Source: DASVCN01 sp040905665 (GTDB lineage: Bacteria > Deinococcota > Deinococci > Deinococcales > Trueperaceae). From it: a DNA stretch of 64,000 nucleotides. The translations under genes were made by a program, and so were the position numbers. Position 1 is the first letter of the stretch. Each line of letters opens with the position of its first letter. This document shows, in pieces, positions 34,046 through 42,305 of the stretch. The stretch spans positions 95,683 to 159,682 of the forward strand of contig JBBDRD010000014.1 in the NCBI GenBank assembly GCA_040905665.1, written 5' to 3'. The notes under the pieces are model-generated. The model did not search any database, was not told the DNA's origin, and worked only from the letters and a program-made list of their open reading frames with translations.

Positions 34046-35373
34046 AGGCCGGCCCTTACGACCTCTTCGGTTATCTCCAGCGTCTCGGTTATGTCGGTCT
34101 CTTTGTGAGCGAAAGAGATGCTTCCCTGCTTGGTGGGGATGGGGAAGTGGAAGATTCCCCGATCGATGAGCCGGCGGCGGTACTCGCGATCCTTGTCCAT
34201 GTCGTGCTCGCGGGCGATCTTCAGCCAGTTCTCCGGCTGCCCCTCCATGAAGTAGACGACGAACGCCGAGCCCTGCCGCGCCACGGTGAAGGGGAAGCCG
34301 GCAGAGCCGAATATCTCGGTGAGCCCCTCCTCCATCATCTTCCCCAGCCTGTCGGTGTGGCCGTAAATCTCGTCCTGATTGGCGCTCAGCTTCTTCAGCG
34401 TGGCAATCGCCGCGGCGACCGGTACCGGATGCCCGTTGTAGGTGCCTGCGATGAGGACTCGCTGCTGCGGGTCGGGATGGTTCACGTACGACATGTACTC
34501 CCGTTTACCTCCGATCACCCCGAGCGGATAACCGTTGGCAACGGCCTTGCCGAAGGTGGAGAGGTCGGGAGTGACGCGGCAGAGGGACTGGTAACCGCCT
34601 AGTGCGTGGCGAAAACCGGTCTTCACCTCATCGAATATGAGCAGCGCCCCGTAGCGGGTGCACAGCTCGCGGAGCCCCTCCAGGTAGCCGGGATTGGGTT
34701 TGACGATCCCGATGTTCTGGAGGATCGGCTCGAGAATCACCGCTGCGATCTCACCGTCGGCGAGCAGCCTCTCCACCGCTTCCAGGTCGTTGAACTGCAC
34801 CGCGTAGACACTCTGCTTCACGCCCTTGGGAATGCCGGCGGTAATCGGGTTGAGCTCGACCCCCTTCCCGTCCTGGCGGGGGCGCTGCTTGTCGGCCGGG
34901 TCCATCAGATTGAAGGCAACGTCGTCCTGCCAGCCGTTGTAGCCGCCCTGCATGACGATCAGCCCGTCGCGGCCGGTGACGGCGCGGGACAGTCGGATGG
35001 CGAACGAGGTAGCTTCACTGCCGGTGTTCGTCACCTGAACCTGTTCCATGCTTGGCACCGACTTGACCAGCAACTCGGCGAGCTCGCCTTCGCCGGCGGT
35101 CGTTCCCGCGCCGTAGAGCGAGGACGAGTGGCGTACAGCATCGATCACCGCTTCGTCAACGTCAGCGTCGCAGTGCCCCAGGAAGTAGGGAGCGAAAGCA
35201 GCGTGGTAGTCGATGTAGCGGTTGCCCTCGACGTCGTAGATGTATGCGCCCTTGGCCCGCTCGAAGATCCTTACGGGGTCGATCGACCTGTTCAGTGAGA
35301 ACACCCCGCCGGCGATGAACTCCTGATTGCGGCGCCAGAGCTCCTGTGTCTTGGGCGCGGTGGGCTGCTGCAT
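34042..35373 (-). CDS. Class III aminotransferase (glutamate-1-semialdehyde aminomutase-like)
   Basis: PLP enzyme of 443 residues. Visible: IDYHAAFAPYFLGHCD, VTNTGSEATSFAIRLSRA, LLIFDEVKTGFR (Asp binding the PLP nitrogen) and the Schiff-base lysine in STFGKAVANGYPLG. It resembles the GSA-aminomutase branch, whose members in catabolic clusters transaminate amino sugars or beta-amino acids. It is the first gene of the 35.4 to 29.0 kb operon, about 150 bases after the GTATACGAT-type box, and its stop overlaps the dehydratase start. An amino group in the pathway substrate would explain its presence, together with RidA and creatininase-like genes in the related operon. Confidence 0.88.
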   Translation of the reverse strand: MQQPTAPKTQELWRRNQEFIAGGVFSLNRSIDPVRIFERAKGAYIYDVEGNRYIDYHAAFAPYFLGHCDADVDEAVIDAVRHSSSLYGAGTTAGEGELAELLVKSVPSMEQVQVTNTGSEATSFAIRLSRAVTGRDGLIVMQGGYNGWQDDVAFNLMDPADKQRPRQDGKGVELNPITAGIPKGVKQSVYAVQFNDLEAVERLLADGEIAAVILEPILQNIGIVKPNPGYLEGLRELCTRYGALLIFDEVKTGFRHALGGYQSLCRVTPDLSTFGKAVANGYPLGVIGGKREYMSYVNHPDPQQRVLIAGTYNGHPVPVAAAIATLKKLSANQDEIYGHTDRLGKMMEEGLTEIFGSAGFPFTVARQGSAFVVYFMEGQPENWLKIAREHDMDKDREYRRRLIDRGIFHFPIPTKQGSISFAHKETDITETLEITEEVVRAGL

Positions 35374-35527
35374 GAATCCTCCCTGTTCGAGTTCGCGCCC
35401 CTTCGGACTGCGCGCGAGCGGACCGTCGGTTCGCGCTCATTCAGTCGCGATCTTCGTTGACCGGCAGCGATATACAAGGCTGGCCAGAACGCCTGGGCGA
35501 GAGCTGGGGTCGAACCCGATGGTCCTA

Positions 35528-35551
35528 ATCGTATACGATATTTTATAACAT
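35528..35551. promoter_or_regulatory. GTATACGAT-type operator box A in a divergent promoter region
   Basis: ATCGTATACGAT (35528-35539) is a perfect 12-bp palindrome followed by ATTTTATAACAT. The same two-part pattern appears at 45.12 kb (reverse strand) and 50.81 kb. Leftward, TTCAAG then a 16-base spacer then TATACG could be a promoter for the aminotransferase operon; the rightward operon starts at 35586. It is probably the binding site of the GntR/FCD regulator encoded at 50838. Confidence 0.65.
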
Positions 35552-35585
35552 CTTGAAGACGGCGAGGAAAGAGAAGGGTTCACCC

Positions 35586-36689
35586 ATGGTGATCGACAAC
35601 GTACGCGCCTTCACGCTGCGACTGCCGCTCGAGAAGCCGGTGAGGACCAGCAACCTGCTAATAGAGAGCCGCGAGTACGTCCTGGTCGAGGTTTCGGCCT
35701 CGAATGGCGAGAAGGGTTACGGGTTCGGGTTCACCCGCGGCGGACTCATTGCAGAGTCGATAGAGAGGAACCTCGCCCCCAGTCTTCTGGGCCAGGACAT
35801 CTGGCTGAGCGAAAGCCTCTGGTCCCGGATGTACCTGAGCACGCGCTACCTGGGCCGCAAGGGGCTGATGATGCGCGCCATAAGCGCGGTCGACATCGCC
35901 CTCTGGGACCTCAAGGGCAAGACCCTGGGCATTCCCGTCTGGAAACTGCTAGGCGGAGCTCGGGAGCAAGTGCCGACGTACGTGGCTGGCGGCTACTACC
36001 GTGAGGATGACTCTCCGAACGCTCTGGCAGACGAGTTCCGGCGCTACCAGGATCAGGGCTTCAACGGCGCCAAGATGAACCTGGGCGGAGCCAAGCGAAT
36101 CCGTGACGATTTAACGCGGCTGGAGATCGTGCGTTCGGCGCTCGGTGACGAGTGCGAGCTGATGGTCGACTTCAATGGAGCGTTGAGGAGCGCCAAGGAG
36201 GCGCTCATCTGGGCAGACGAACTTGCCCGCTTCGACATCGCCTTCATCGAGGAGCCGTTCCTGATGGACAACCTCCCGGCAATGCGGGAGTTCTACCCAC
36301 TGTCGCGTATACCAGTCGCGATCGGCGAGGACGAGTCTGGCCGGTGGGCATTCCGCGAACTCCTGAGCCCGCGGGTCCTCGACATCCTGCGTCACGACGC
36401 CACCCTAGCGGGCGGAGTCTCCGAGTGGGTCAAGATCGCCCACCTGGGGCTCGCCCACGGGGTGACTCTCTTTCCGCACTGGTTCCCCGAGGTCCATATC
36501 CACCTTGCGGCGGCGTTCCCGGACAGCAGAGGCGTAGAGCTGATTACACTGGAAAGTGGGCTCATGAACTTTCACCGATTGGTGCGAAACCCGGTCGAGA
36601 ATCAGGGCGGATTCGCACCGGCGCCAGAAGGGCCGGGGCTGGGTCTCGAGTGGAACTGGCAGGAAGTGGAGAGGTTCACTCAGAAATGA
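35586..36689 (+). CDS. Enolase-superfamily (mandelate racemase/muconate lactonizing type) protein
   Basis: A 367-residue enolase-superfamily enzyme. The capping domain has TRYLGRKGLMMRAISAVDIA; the barrel has GAKMNLGG (lysine position), LMVDFNGALR (metal Asp), FIEEPF (metal Glu), AIGEDESG (metal Glu) and LFPHWFPEVHIHLA. The second lysine of a KxK motif is not present (KMN), and the C-terminal base looks to be the His in FPHW, so dehydration of a sugar acid is more likely than racemisation. ATG at 35586 follows AGAAGGG. The stop overlaps the SDR start (ATGA). It is transcribed away from the box at 35.53 kb. Confidence 0.85.
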   Translation: MVIDNVRAFTLRLPLEKPVRTSNLLIESREYVLVEVSASNGEKGYGFGFTRGGLIAESIERNLAPSLLGQDIWLSESLWSRMYLSTRYLGRKGLMMRAISAVDIALWDLKGKTLGIPVWKLLGGAREQVPTYVAGGYYREDDSPNALADEFRRYQDQGFNGAKMNLGGAKRIRDDLTRLEIVRSALGDECELMVDFNGALRSAKEALIWADELARFDIAFIEEPFLMDNLPAMREFYPLSRIPVAIGEDESGRWAFRELLSPRVLDILRHDATLAGGVSEWVKIAHLGLAHGVTLFPHWFPEVHIHLAAAFPDSRGVELITLESGLMNFHRLVRNPVENQGGFAPAPEGPGLGLEWNWQEVERFTQK

Positions 36690-37474
36690 CCACGAATGGA
36701 AGCGGTGTCCTCGACGGACGCGTAGTCCTTGTCACCGGAGCCGCCAGAGGCATCGGCGAGGCGATCGCGAGGGGGATGGCCAAGGCGGGGGCCTGGGTGG
36801 GAATTGGCGACCTGGACGAGGACATGGTCCATGCGACCGCGCGAGACATCGGCGAGTCGCTGGCGGTGGAAACTGAGCGACGGCCGTTCTCGTCACGTCT
36901 CGACGTGAGCGACCCGAGTCAGGTCCGCGAGTGGATCGACGAGGTCGTCGAGCGCTGCGGCCAGATCGATGTGCTGGTCAACAACGCCGGTGTTCAGCTG
37001 AACAGGGCGTCTGTCGACCTTACCGACGACGAGTGGCAGTTCGTGCTGGGTGTCAACCTCACTGGAGCGTTCACCTGCAGTCGCGAGGCCGGGCGGCATA
37101 TGCTCACCCGTGGCCGAGGTGTGATCCTTAACGTCGCCTCGATAGCGGAACGCTTCGGCATGCCCCGCCGCCTCCCCTACTGCGTCGCCAAGGCCGGGTT
37201 GGCAGCTATGACCAGGGTACTTGCCGCCGAGTGGGCGCAACAGGGAATCCGGGTAAACGCTATCGCTCCCGGCTACGTGGAGACGGAGTTGGTCTCCTAC
37301 GCCTTTTCGCAGGGGCACATCGACAGGGCGGTGATCGAGGCGAAGATTCCGATGGGACGCCTGGCGGCGCCGTCTGTGATTGCCGAGAGCGCCATTTTCC
37401 TGGCCTCCGACAACTCCAGCTACACCACTGGCCAAGTCGTTTATGTCGACGGAGGTTACTCGATCTACAAGTAG
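36686..37474 (+). CDS. SDR-family oxidoreductase
   Basis: Classical short-chain dehydrogenase of 262 residues: VVLVTGAARGIGEAIARGMA binds NAD(P), VLVNNAG follows, the catalytic Ser is in LNVASIAE and the Tyr-Lys pair in YCVAKAGLAA. It ends VDGGYSIYK. The acidic residue in IGDLDEDM after the second strand suggests NAD preference. It is coupled to the enolase-superfamily gene through ATGA, so it probably oxidises the hydroxyl of the 2-keto-3-deoxy acid made by that enzyme, as in the diketo branch of L-fuconate and L-rhamnonate breakdown. This role is inferred from context. Confidence 0.88.
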   Translation: MTTNGSGVLDGRVVLVTGAARGIGEAIARGMAKAGAWVGIGDLDEDMVHATARDIGESLAVETERRPFSSRLDVSDPSQVREWIDEVVERCGQIDVLVNNAGVQLNRASVDLTDDEWQFVLGVNLTGAFTCSREAGRHMLTRGRGVILNVASIAERFGMPRRLPYCVAKAGLAAMTRVLAAEWAQQGIRVNAIAPGYVETELVSYAFSQGHIDRAVIEAKIPMGRLAAPSVIAESAIFLASDNSSYTTGQVVYVDGGYSIYK

Positions 37475-37556
37475 TCTCCGCCGGGCGTCGCTGCGTACAT
37501 TTTGGAGCACATTGCCCCTCTGTTCATTTCAACGCGCGCGCACCGAAAGGACTTCG

Positions 37557-38396
37557 ATGGCAGTTCGTTTCCTGGTAATCAGTGACCACCATTTAGGTCG
37601 CACCTATCACTCGGTGAACCGCGGTTACGCCCCGGCTTGGGCGTTGGAGAGGGTGCTCGACGCTATCGCCGCGCACCGCTGTCACGACGCCGACTTCTTG
37701 TTGAGCACAGGAGATCTGGTGGACGAAGGCGTGGACGAGGAGTACGCTTTCGCCCACCACCTGTTCGGCGTGAGGTCAAACGGAATGGCTCCCGGGCCGT
37801 TGCCCCTGCAGCGCCGGGGACTCGAAGGTCTTCCACTCTATCTGGTGCCGGGCAACCACGATCCACGCGACACCTGGCTTCGCAGCCTCTTCCCTGGGAC
37901 CCCGCCCGCTCCTCGATTGGACCTGGAGTGGCAAGCCGCCGGACAGGACTTCATCTATCTCGACCTGGGTACGAGCGGCAGGGCGGGCGCGCTCCTGGAC
38001 TCCTCACTCGAGCGCCTCGACCGTGCCCTGGAGCGGGGTAGCCGCCCGGTGCTGGTCTTACACCACCATCCAATCGAGGTCGGAATCCCCTGGATCGATC
38101 GCGCCCTGCCCGCGGGCGTGGACCGGCTGTGGAGCAGGGTCGCAGGAGGGCGCATCAGGGCGCTGCTGTTCGGGCATGCGCACGTCTCGCTCGACGCGAC
38201 TGTGTACGGCATTCCGGTGTTGGCCACCCGCTCGACCTGCTTCCAATTTGCGGTCAGCCAGGAACCGGAGTTCGTAATCAAGCCTCTGCATTACAGGGTC
38301 GTGACAGTCGATGGTGAGGCCGTCCACACCCAGCTCTACGAGGTACCACTGACGGGCGAGCCGCTAGCGACTGAGATAGGGCCTCGGCACAAGTGA
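37557..38396 (+). CDS. Calcineurin-like metallophosphoesterase
   Basis: A 279-residue two-metal phosphoesterase. All ligand blocks are present: ISDHHLGRTYHS, LLSTGDLVDEG, LVPGNHDPRDT, LVLHHHPIEVG and LLFGHAHVS. It resembles the CpdA/Icc group (cyclic nucleotide or phosphodiester hydrolases), but sugar-phosphate or phospholipid substrates are possible. ATG at 37557 is a good fit to where similarity begins; the frame is open further upstream into the SDR gene. It lies third in the rightward operon, 82 bases after the SDR stop, and ends facing the acetoacetate-decarboxylase-like gene. Confidence 0.85.
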   Translation: MAVRFLVISDHHLGRTYHSVNRGYAPAWALERVLDAIAAHRCHDADFLLSTGDLVDEGVDEEYAFAHHLFGVRSNGMAPGPLPLQRRGLEGLPLYLVPGNHDPRDTWLRSLFPGTPPAPRLDLEWQAAGQDFIYLDLGTSGRAGALLDSSLERLDRALERGSRPVLVLHHHPIEVGIPWIDRALPAGVDRLWSRVAGGRIRALLFGHAHVSLDATVYGIPVLATRSTCFQFAVSQEPEFVIKPLHYRVVTVDGEAVHTQLYEVPLTGEPLATEIGPRHK

Positions 38397-38405
38397 CAGC
38401 GCCGC

Positions 38406-38446
38406 CGGGGTGAACAGCGTGACCAGTCCCGGATAGGGTCACCCCG
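38406..38446. terminator. Stem-loop between convergent operons (possible bidirectional terminator)
   Basis: CGGGGTGA (38406-38413) pairs with TCACCCCG (38439-38446), with a second nested pairing of GTGACC and GGGTCAC inside. It lies in the 108-base gap between two genes that end towards each other. There is no clear U-run, so the terminator call is tentative. Confidence 0.45.
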
Positions 38447-38504
38447 CTAGCCTAGCCCCACGGCCAGCTGCAACCGAACGCCGCGAACTGGAAGCCGTTG
38501 GCCC

Positions 38505-39239
38505 CTAGTCGCTTTGAAGGTAGTCGTGCACGACTGCACCGAACGGCAGCGTGAAGTCGGCGCGCCAGTAGTAGGCCTCACCGACGGACTTAACCGGGAG
38601 CAGGTGCAGTGGGAACTGCGCGTTCGCACGGATCTCGACGGTGCCCGGCCCCCTCCAGCACTCGTGGACGAGCACGTCCTGGAACGACCGCGCGGTCAGC
38701 TGGCTCACCACCGCTTCCCCGTCGGCGCCTGGTATGAACTTGTAGTTGAGGTTGGTGGTGAAGGGGACCAGGTCGGTCAGTTCGCCGATCTGGGCGGCTC
38801 GCTGCTTGTATACGGTCGTGGCCGCTGCCACCTCGATGCCGTTACGGACCGCGAGTCCCACCACCAGGTCGCCACGCACCTCCAGCCTCGGCTCACCGAG
38901 CTTCTTCGGCTGCCCGTAGATCTCCCGGCCGGTCGCCAACCCGCCATCGGTGGTGAGCATCAGCAGAGGGGAGTAGGCTCCGCGAACTTCACTGTCCGGC
39001 AGCAGCGCGTCGATCTGAACGGCAAACTCGAAATGAGGACCAAACCACTCGGGATCGCCCATCCGGTAAAAGTGAAGCAATACAGTGTCGCTGACTGCTT
39101 CCAGCGGCTCGGGTAGGAACTTTGCTGCGGCGCCCAGATCGGTCTGATAGGGCACGGAGAGGATGGTGGTGTCCCTGAACCGGATCGGGAGCTTGGGCAC
39201 CAGCGGGGCGCCCAACGGCGTCGAGAAGTCTTCGCTCAT
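38505..39239 (-). CDS. Acetoacetate decarboxylase family protein
   Basis: A 244-residue ADC-fold protein. The Schiff-base lysine motif is intact: REIYGQPKKLG with Lys112 and Lys113. Family members decarboxylate beta-keto acids or, in some lineages, act as dehydratases or aldolases on keto acids through the same lysine. ATG at 39239 overlaps the TGA of the SDR gene (ATGA). It is the last gene of the importer-ceramidase-SDR operon. Downstream of an SDR that makes a keto compound, a lysine-based decarboxylase, dehydratase or retro-aldol step would fit; the exact reaction is open. Confidence 0.85.
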   Translation of the reverse strand: MSEDFSTPLGAPLVPKLPIRFRDTTILSVPYQTDLGAAAKFLPEPLEAVSDTVLLHFYRMGDPEWFGPHFEFAVQIDALLPDSEVRGAYSPLLMLTTDGGLATGREIYGQPKKLGEPRLEVRGDLVVGLAVRNGIEVAAATTVYKQRAAQIGELTDLVPFTTNLNYKFIPGADGEAVVSQLTARSFQDVLVHECWRGPGTVEIRANAQFPLHLLPVKSVGEAYYWRADFTLPFGAVVHDYLQSD

Positions 39240-40021
39240 CGGCTCAACCAACCGCCATCGACGACGAAGACCTGACCATGAACGTATGCTGAGGCGTCCG
39301 AGGCGAGGTAGAGGCAAAGGCCATCCAGCTCGTCTGGCTTTCCCCAGCGACCGGCGGGAATGCGCCTCATCAGCTCCGCAGAACGAACGGGATCTTCGAA
39401 GAGAGTCGCGTTCTGATCAGTAGACATGTAACCGGGTGCAATTGCGTTTACGTTCACTCCCTTGCTGGCCCACTCGTTGCCCAGCGCCCGGGTGAGTCCG
39501 ATAACCCCGTGCCGGCTCGCAGCGTAGGCCGGCACCGTGATTCCGCCCTGGAAGGCGAGAACAGAGGCGATATTGATTATCCTGCCCCTTCCCTGCTCGA
39601 GCATCACCGCCCCCGCCTGCCGGCACAGGTCGAAGACCGCTCGAAGGTTGACGTCTAAGACCTGATCCCACTCTTCCAGGGACCACTCGACAGCGGGCTT
39701 ACGCAGGAAGGTTCCGGCGTTATTGACGAGAATATCCAGACGGCCCCAGCGCTCCAGACACTCCTGGACGATTTGAGACAGACAGGCACTATCGGTGAGC
39801 TGGCAAATTACCTCGGTATATTCGACACCGTGCTCTTCCAGCCGATTCCGTGTCGTCTCGAGATTGTCCTGACGGCCGACGAGGCAGACTAGGGCACCTG
39901 CCCTGCCTAGTGCGACTGCCATCGATTGTCCTAGGCCTCGACTCGCTCCAGTCACCACAGCCACCTGTCCGTTCAAATTGAACAGGTCCGCCAGGAAGTT
40001 GTTGGCCGTCGCATCAGTCAT
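39236..40021 (-). CDS. SDR-family oxidoreductase, KduD-like, with Arg in place of the catalytic Lys
   Basis: A 261-residue short-chain dehydrogenase close to 2-dehydro-3-deoxy-D-gluconate 5-dehydrogenase (KduD): LFNLNGQVAVVTGASRGLGQ at the N-terminus and IAPGYMSTDQNATLF, RRIPAGRWGKPDEL and VDGGWLSR near the end. The catalytic Tyr is in PAYAASRHGV, where the usual YxxxK lysine is Arg (codon CGG), so activity may be altered or the residue replaced functionally. It starts 13 bases after the ceramidase-like gene and overlaps the decarboxylase-like gene. Confidence 0.85.
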   Translation of the reverse strand: MTDATANNFLADLFNLNGQVAVVTGASRGLGQSMAVALGRAGALVCLVGRQDNLETTRNRLEEHGVEYTEVICQLTDSACLSQIVQECLERWGRLDILVNNAGTFLRKPAVEWSLEEWDQVLDVNLRAVFDLCRQAGAVMLEQGRGRIINIASVLAFQGGITVPAYAASRHGVIGLTRALGNEWASKGVNVNAIAPGYMSTDQNATLFEDPVRSAELMRRIPAGRWGKPDELDGLCLYLASDASAYVHGQVFVVDGGWLSR

Positions 40022-40034
40022 GTTCCTGTCACAC

Positions 40035-41426
40035 TTACCTAATTGACTTGCGAAGCAGCTCGAGTGAGGTGTCTACGGCAACCTGGGCAGCTTCCGGCGC
40101 AAATGGGCAGTTCTCGACCTCGAAGGGAGGCTGCTCCAGGAAGACGTCGGGAGTAGCTATATAGGTCGAGTCGCCACCGACGTAGCCGGTAAACAAGGTG
40201 TGGGCGTAAGGCGAGTTCTCCTTCACCTGCGCACCGATTTGGCTGTACGGCTCTCCCCACATGAACACTACGGCCACTTGGCCGAGACTCAGCACGTGCA
40301 ACTCGACCTCGTCACTCTCCTTGTCGACGTACTTCCAGGCTCGAGACGCCCGCAGTCGCTCGCGTTCCACCTCCTGCAGCGCCTTGGCGAGGGCATCAGC
40401 CGGCACGCCCTGGGCATCCAGCCGCTGATACTCCTTCTCGGAGGCCTCGAGCCGCTCCTGCGCCTTGCCGAAGAGCTCCGGGACAGGCTTGCGCAGTGGC
40501 AGCCGAAGCCGGGTGCTGTGGAGCGCCAGCCTCGGCGCCGGCTCATCAAGAGGAACTTCCTGGTACTGGGTCAGAGGGGCACCCGACTCGAGAACCTCCT
40601 TGAGCTCTCGGCGCACCCCACGGCTGTCCAGGCTCAGGAAGACCTTGGCCGCCTCCAGTCCAAGCTCGCGGCCCAGCTTCTCTGCCACCAACCTGTCGCC
40701 GACGAACCCTTCCCGCGGACCCATGTTGCCGGAAGCACCCTGCAGGAAGACGCACGTAGCACCTGTAAGCGCCTCTATGGTGCGCTTGGTCGTGCCTGGA
40801 AAATCGGGGCTTATCAGCTTGTTGGCGGGCCCGAGCACGGTCGGGTGACAGGCGTAATTGACGATGCAGACGAGCGGCTCACCGTCCAACGTATCGAGGC
40901 GCAGCACCCCCACCTCTTGATCGGCAAAACCCTCGGGATTGGGTCCGGCGACGATGCGGCCAGTGTCGAGGGTCAGGTCGCGGTTCAGGCCGATCTCGCT
41001 GTGCCCACTGCCGGCCGCCAGCCGCACCGGGGTCGAGTTGAGCTGTGCGGTTCGCGCCGCGCCGGCGGCGGCCGCTGGCAGGGTTTTTACGTAATCCCGA
41101 ACCCGGTCCGCGCCCTCGCCCAGATAGGTGTCCTGGGTGACGGGGCCAGCGTGATTGTGCGTGCAGCAGGGAACCACCCTATCGGGGTCGACTCCCGTGG
41201 CTTTCGACACCGTCTGGCGGATGTCGACCGCCTGCTGGTCGGAGAGAATGCATAGGTCGAAGTCGAGGACGATGACCTCTTGATCGCCATCCTTCAGGTA
41301 CAGGGCGGTCACCCACAGCTCCTGATGAAGGCCCTCGCCGCGCACGTGGCGCTGAGCTACCCACATACCGTTGGGGATATCCAGTGGTGGCGTGATGTTT
41401 CCGCGCGCGACGGCTGCTTCCAGCAT
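40035..41426 (-). CDS. Neutral/alkaline ceramidase-like hydrolase (paralogue 2 of 3)
   Basis: A 463-residue cytoplasmic protein. Zinc-site motifs: VPCCTHNHAGPVT (HxH of the family) and NYACHPTVLGPANKLISPDF. FLQGASGNMGP is the loop that carries the catalytic Ser region in true ceramidases. It is closer to paralogue 3 (47144) than to paralogue 1, sharing the HPTxLGP and LQGxxGNxGP segments. ATG at 41426 follows a GGAGG-type sequence (GAGGAGGCATCG upstream). It lies between the permease and KduD-like genes of operon 2, so its substrate is probably imported by that transporter. Confidence 0.82.
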   Translation of the reverse strand: MLEAAVARGNITPPLDIPNGMWVAQRHVRGEGLHQELWVTALYLKDGDQEVIVLDFDLCILSDQQAVDIRQTVSKATGVDPDRVVPCCTHNHAGPVTQDTYLGEGADRVRDYVKTLPAAAAGAARTAQLNSTPVRLAAGSGHSEIGLNRDLTLDTGRIVAGPNPEGFADQEVGVLRLDTLDGEPLVCIVNYACHPTVLGPANKLISPDFPGTTKRTIEALTGATCVFLQGASGNMGPREGFVGDRLVAEKLGRELGLEAAKVFLSLDSRGVRRELKEVLESGAPLTQYQEVPLDEPAPRLALHSTRLRLPLRKPVPELFGKAQERLEASEKEYQRLDAQGVPADALAKALQEVERERLRASRAWKYVDKESDEVELHVLSLGQVAVVFMWGEPYSQIGAQVKENSPYAHTLFTGYVGGDSTYIATPDVFLEQPPFEVENCPFAPEAAQVAVDTSLELLRKSIR

Positions 41427-41440
41427 GAATCGATGCCTCC

Positions 41441-42277
41441 TCAGGCGACCTGATGCGGATCGAGTGTGTCCCGCAACGTGTCGCCGATCAAGTTGAAGCT
41501 GAGGACGGTGATGAAGATTGCGGCACCAGGAGCTATCGCGTAGACCGGTGCCACGGTCATCAGTTTTCGTCCCGTGTCGAGCATGGCGCCCCAGGACGGC
41601 TGCGGTGGAGCGACACCCAGGCCCAGGAAGGAGAGCGCAGCCTCGACCAGGATCGCGGTGGCCACGGTGAGGGTGAACTGTACGGTCAGTGAGGAGAGGC
41701 AGTTCGGCAGTACGTGCACTCCGAGCAGCCGGCGATTACTGGCTCCCTGCGCTACCGCCGCCTGCACGAAGTCGAGATTCTTGACCCCCAGCACGTTGGA
41801 GCGAACGAGTCGCGCGAACAGCGGGATCTGCATGAAGCCGATGGCCAGCATGGCATTCACCAGGCTCGGCCCCAGCACGGCGATGATGGCGAGCGCCAGG
41901 ATAATCGCCGGGAACGCGAACATCATGTCCATAATCCGCATGATCACCGAATCCGTCGTCTTACCGAAGTAGCCGCTTATCAGACCGAGCGGGATCCCGC
42001 CGATCAGCGCTATCGTGGTAGAGACGAGCCCTACCGCCAGAGATACCCGGGCGCCGTACACGAGTCGCGTGAAGATGTCTCTGCCGATCTCGTCGGTGCC
42101 CAGCCAATGCTGCCAGGAAGGGGGCTCAAACGGAAAACCGGCGCTGCTTTTGAAGTCGTAAGGCAGGATCCAGGGTGCCAGTATCGTCGATGTCGCAATC
42201 ACCAGGAGCATTACGATTCCGACGATGGCTGTACGGTCCCGCAGGAAGTATCTGACTCTGCGTCCGGACCTGTTCAC
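41441..42277 (-). CDS. Peptide/nickel-type ABC transporter permease, DppC-like (importer 2)
   Basis: A 278-residue inner-membrane permease: first helix TAIVGIVMLLVIATSTILAPW, signature HWLGTDEIGRDIFTRL, EAA loop FVQAAVAQGASNRRLLGVHVLPN, and the C-terminal LGLGVAPPQPSWGAML. It forms a channel with the DppB-like protein encoded just upstream (28-base gap). No ATPase genes accompany this importer; the ceramidase-like gene follows 14 bases later. Confidence 0.93.
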   Translation of the reverse strand: MNRSGRRVRYFLRDRTAIVGIVMLLVIATSTILAPWILPYDFKSSAGFPFEPPSWQHWLGTDEIGRDIFTRLVYGARVSLAVGLVSTTIALIGGIPLGLISGYFGKTTDSVIMRIMDMMFAFPAIILALAIIAVLGPSLVNAMLAIGFMQIPLFARLVRSNVLGVKNLDFVQAAVAQGASNRRLLGVHVLPNCLSSLTVQFTLTVATAILVEAALSFLGLGVAPPQPSWGAMLDTGRKLMTVAPVYAIAPGAAIFITVLSFNLIGDTLRDTLDPHQVA

Positions 42278-42305
42278 TCGGCCTCCGACGATTTCTGATG
42301 GTCGT

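Noticed and set aside
32696..34108. 470-codon plus-strand open frame opposite the dehydratase gene
   Set aside because: No recognisable protein features; the minus strand carries a complete enolase-superfamily dehydratase with all active-site motifs.
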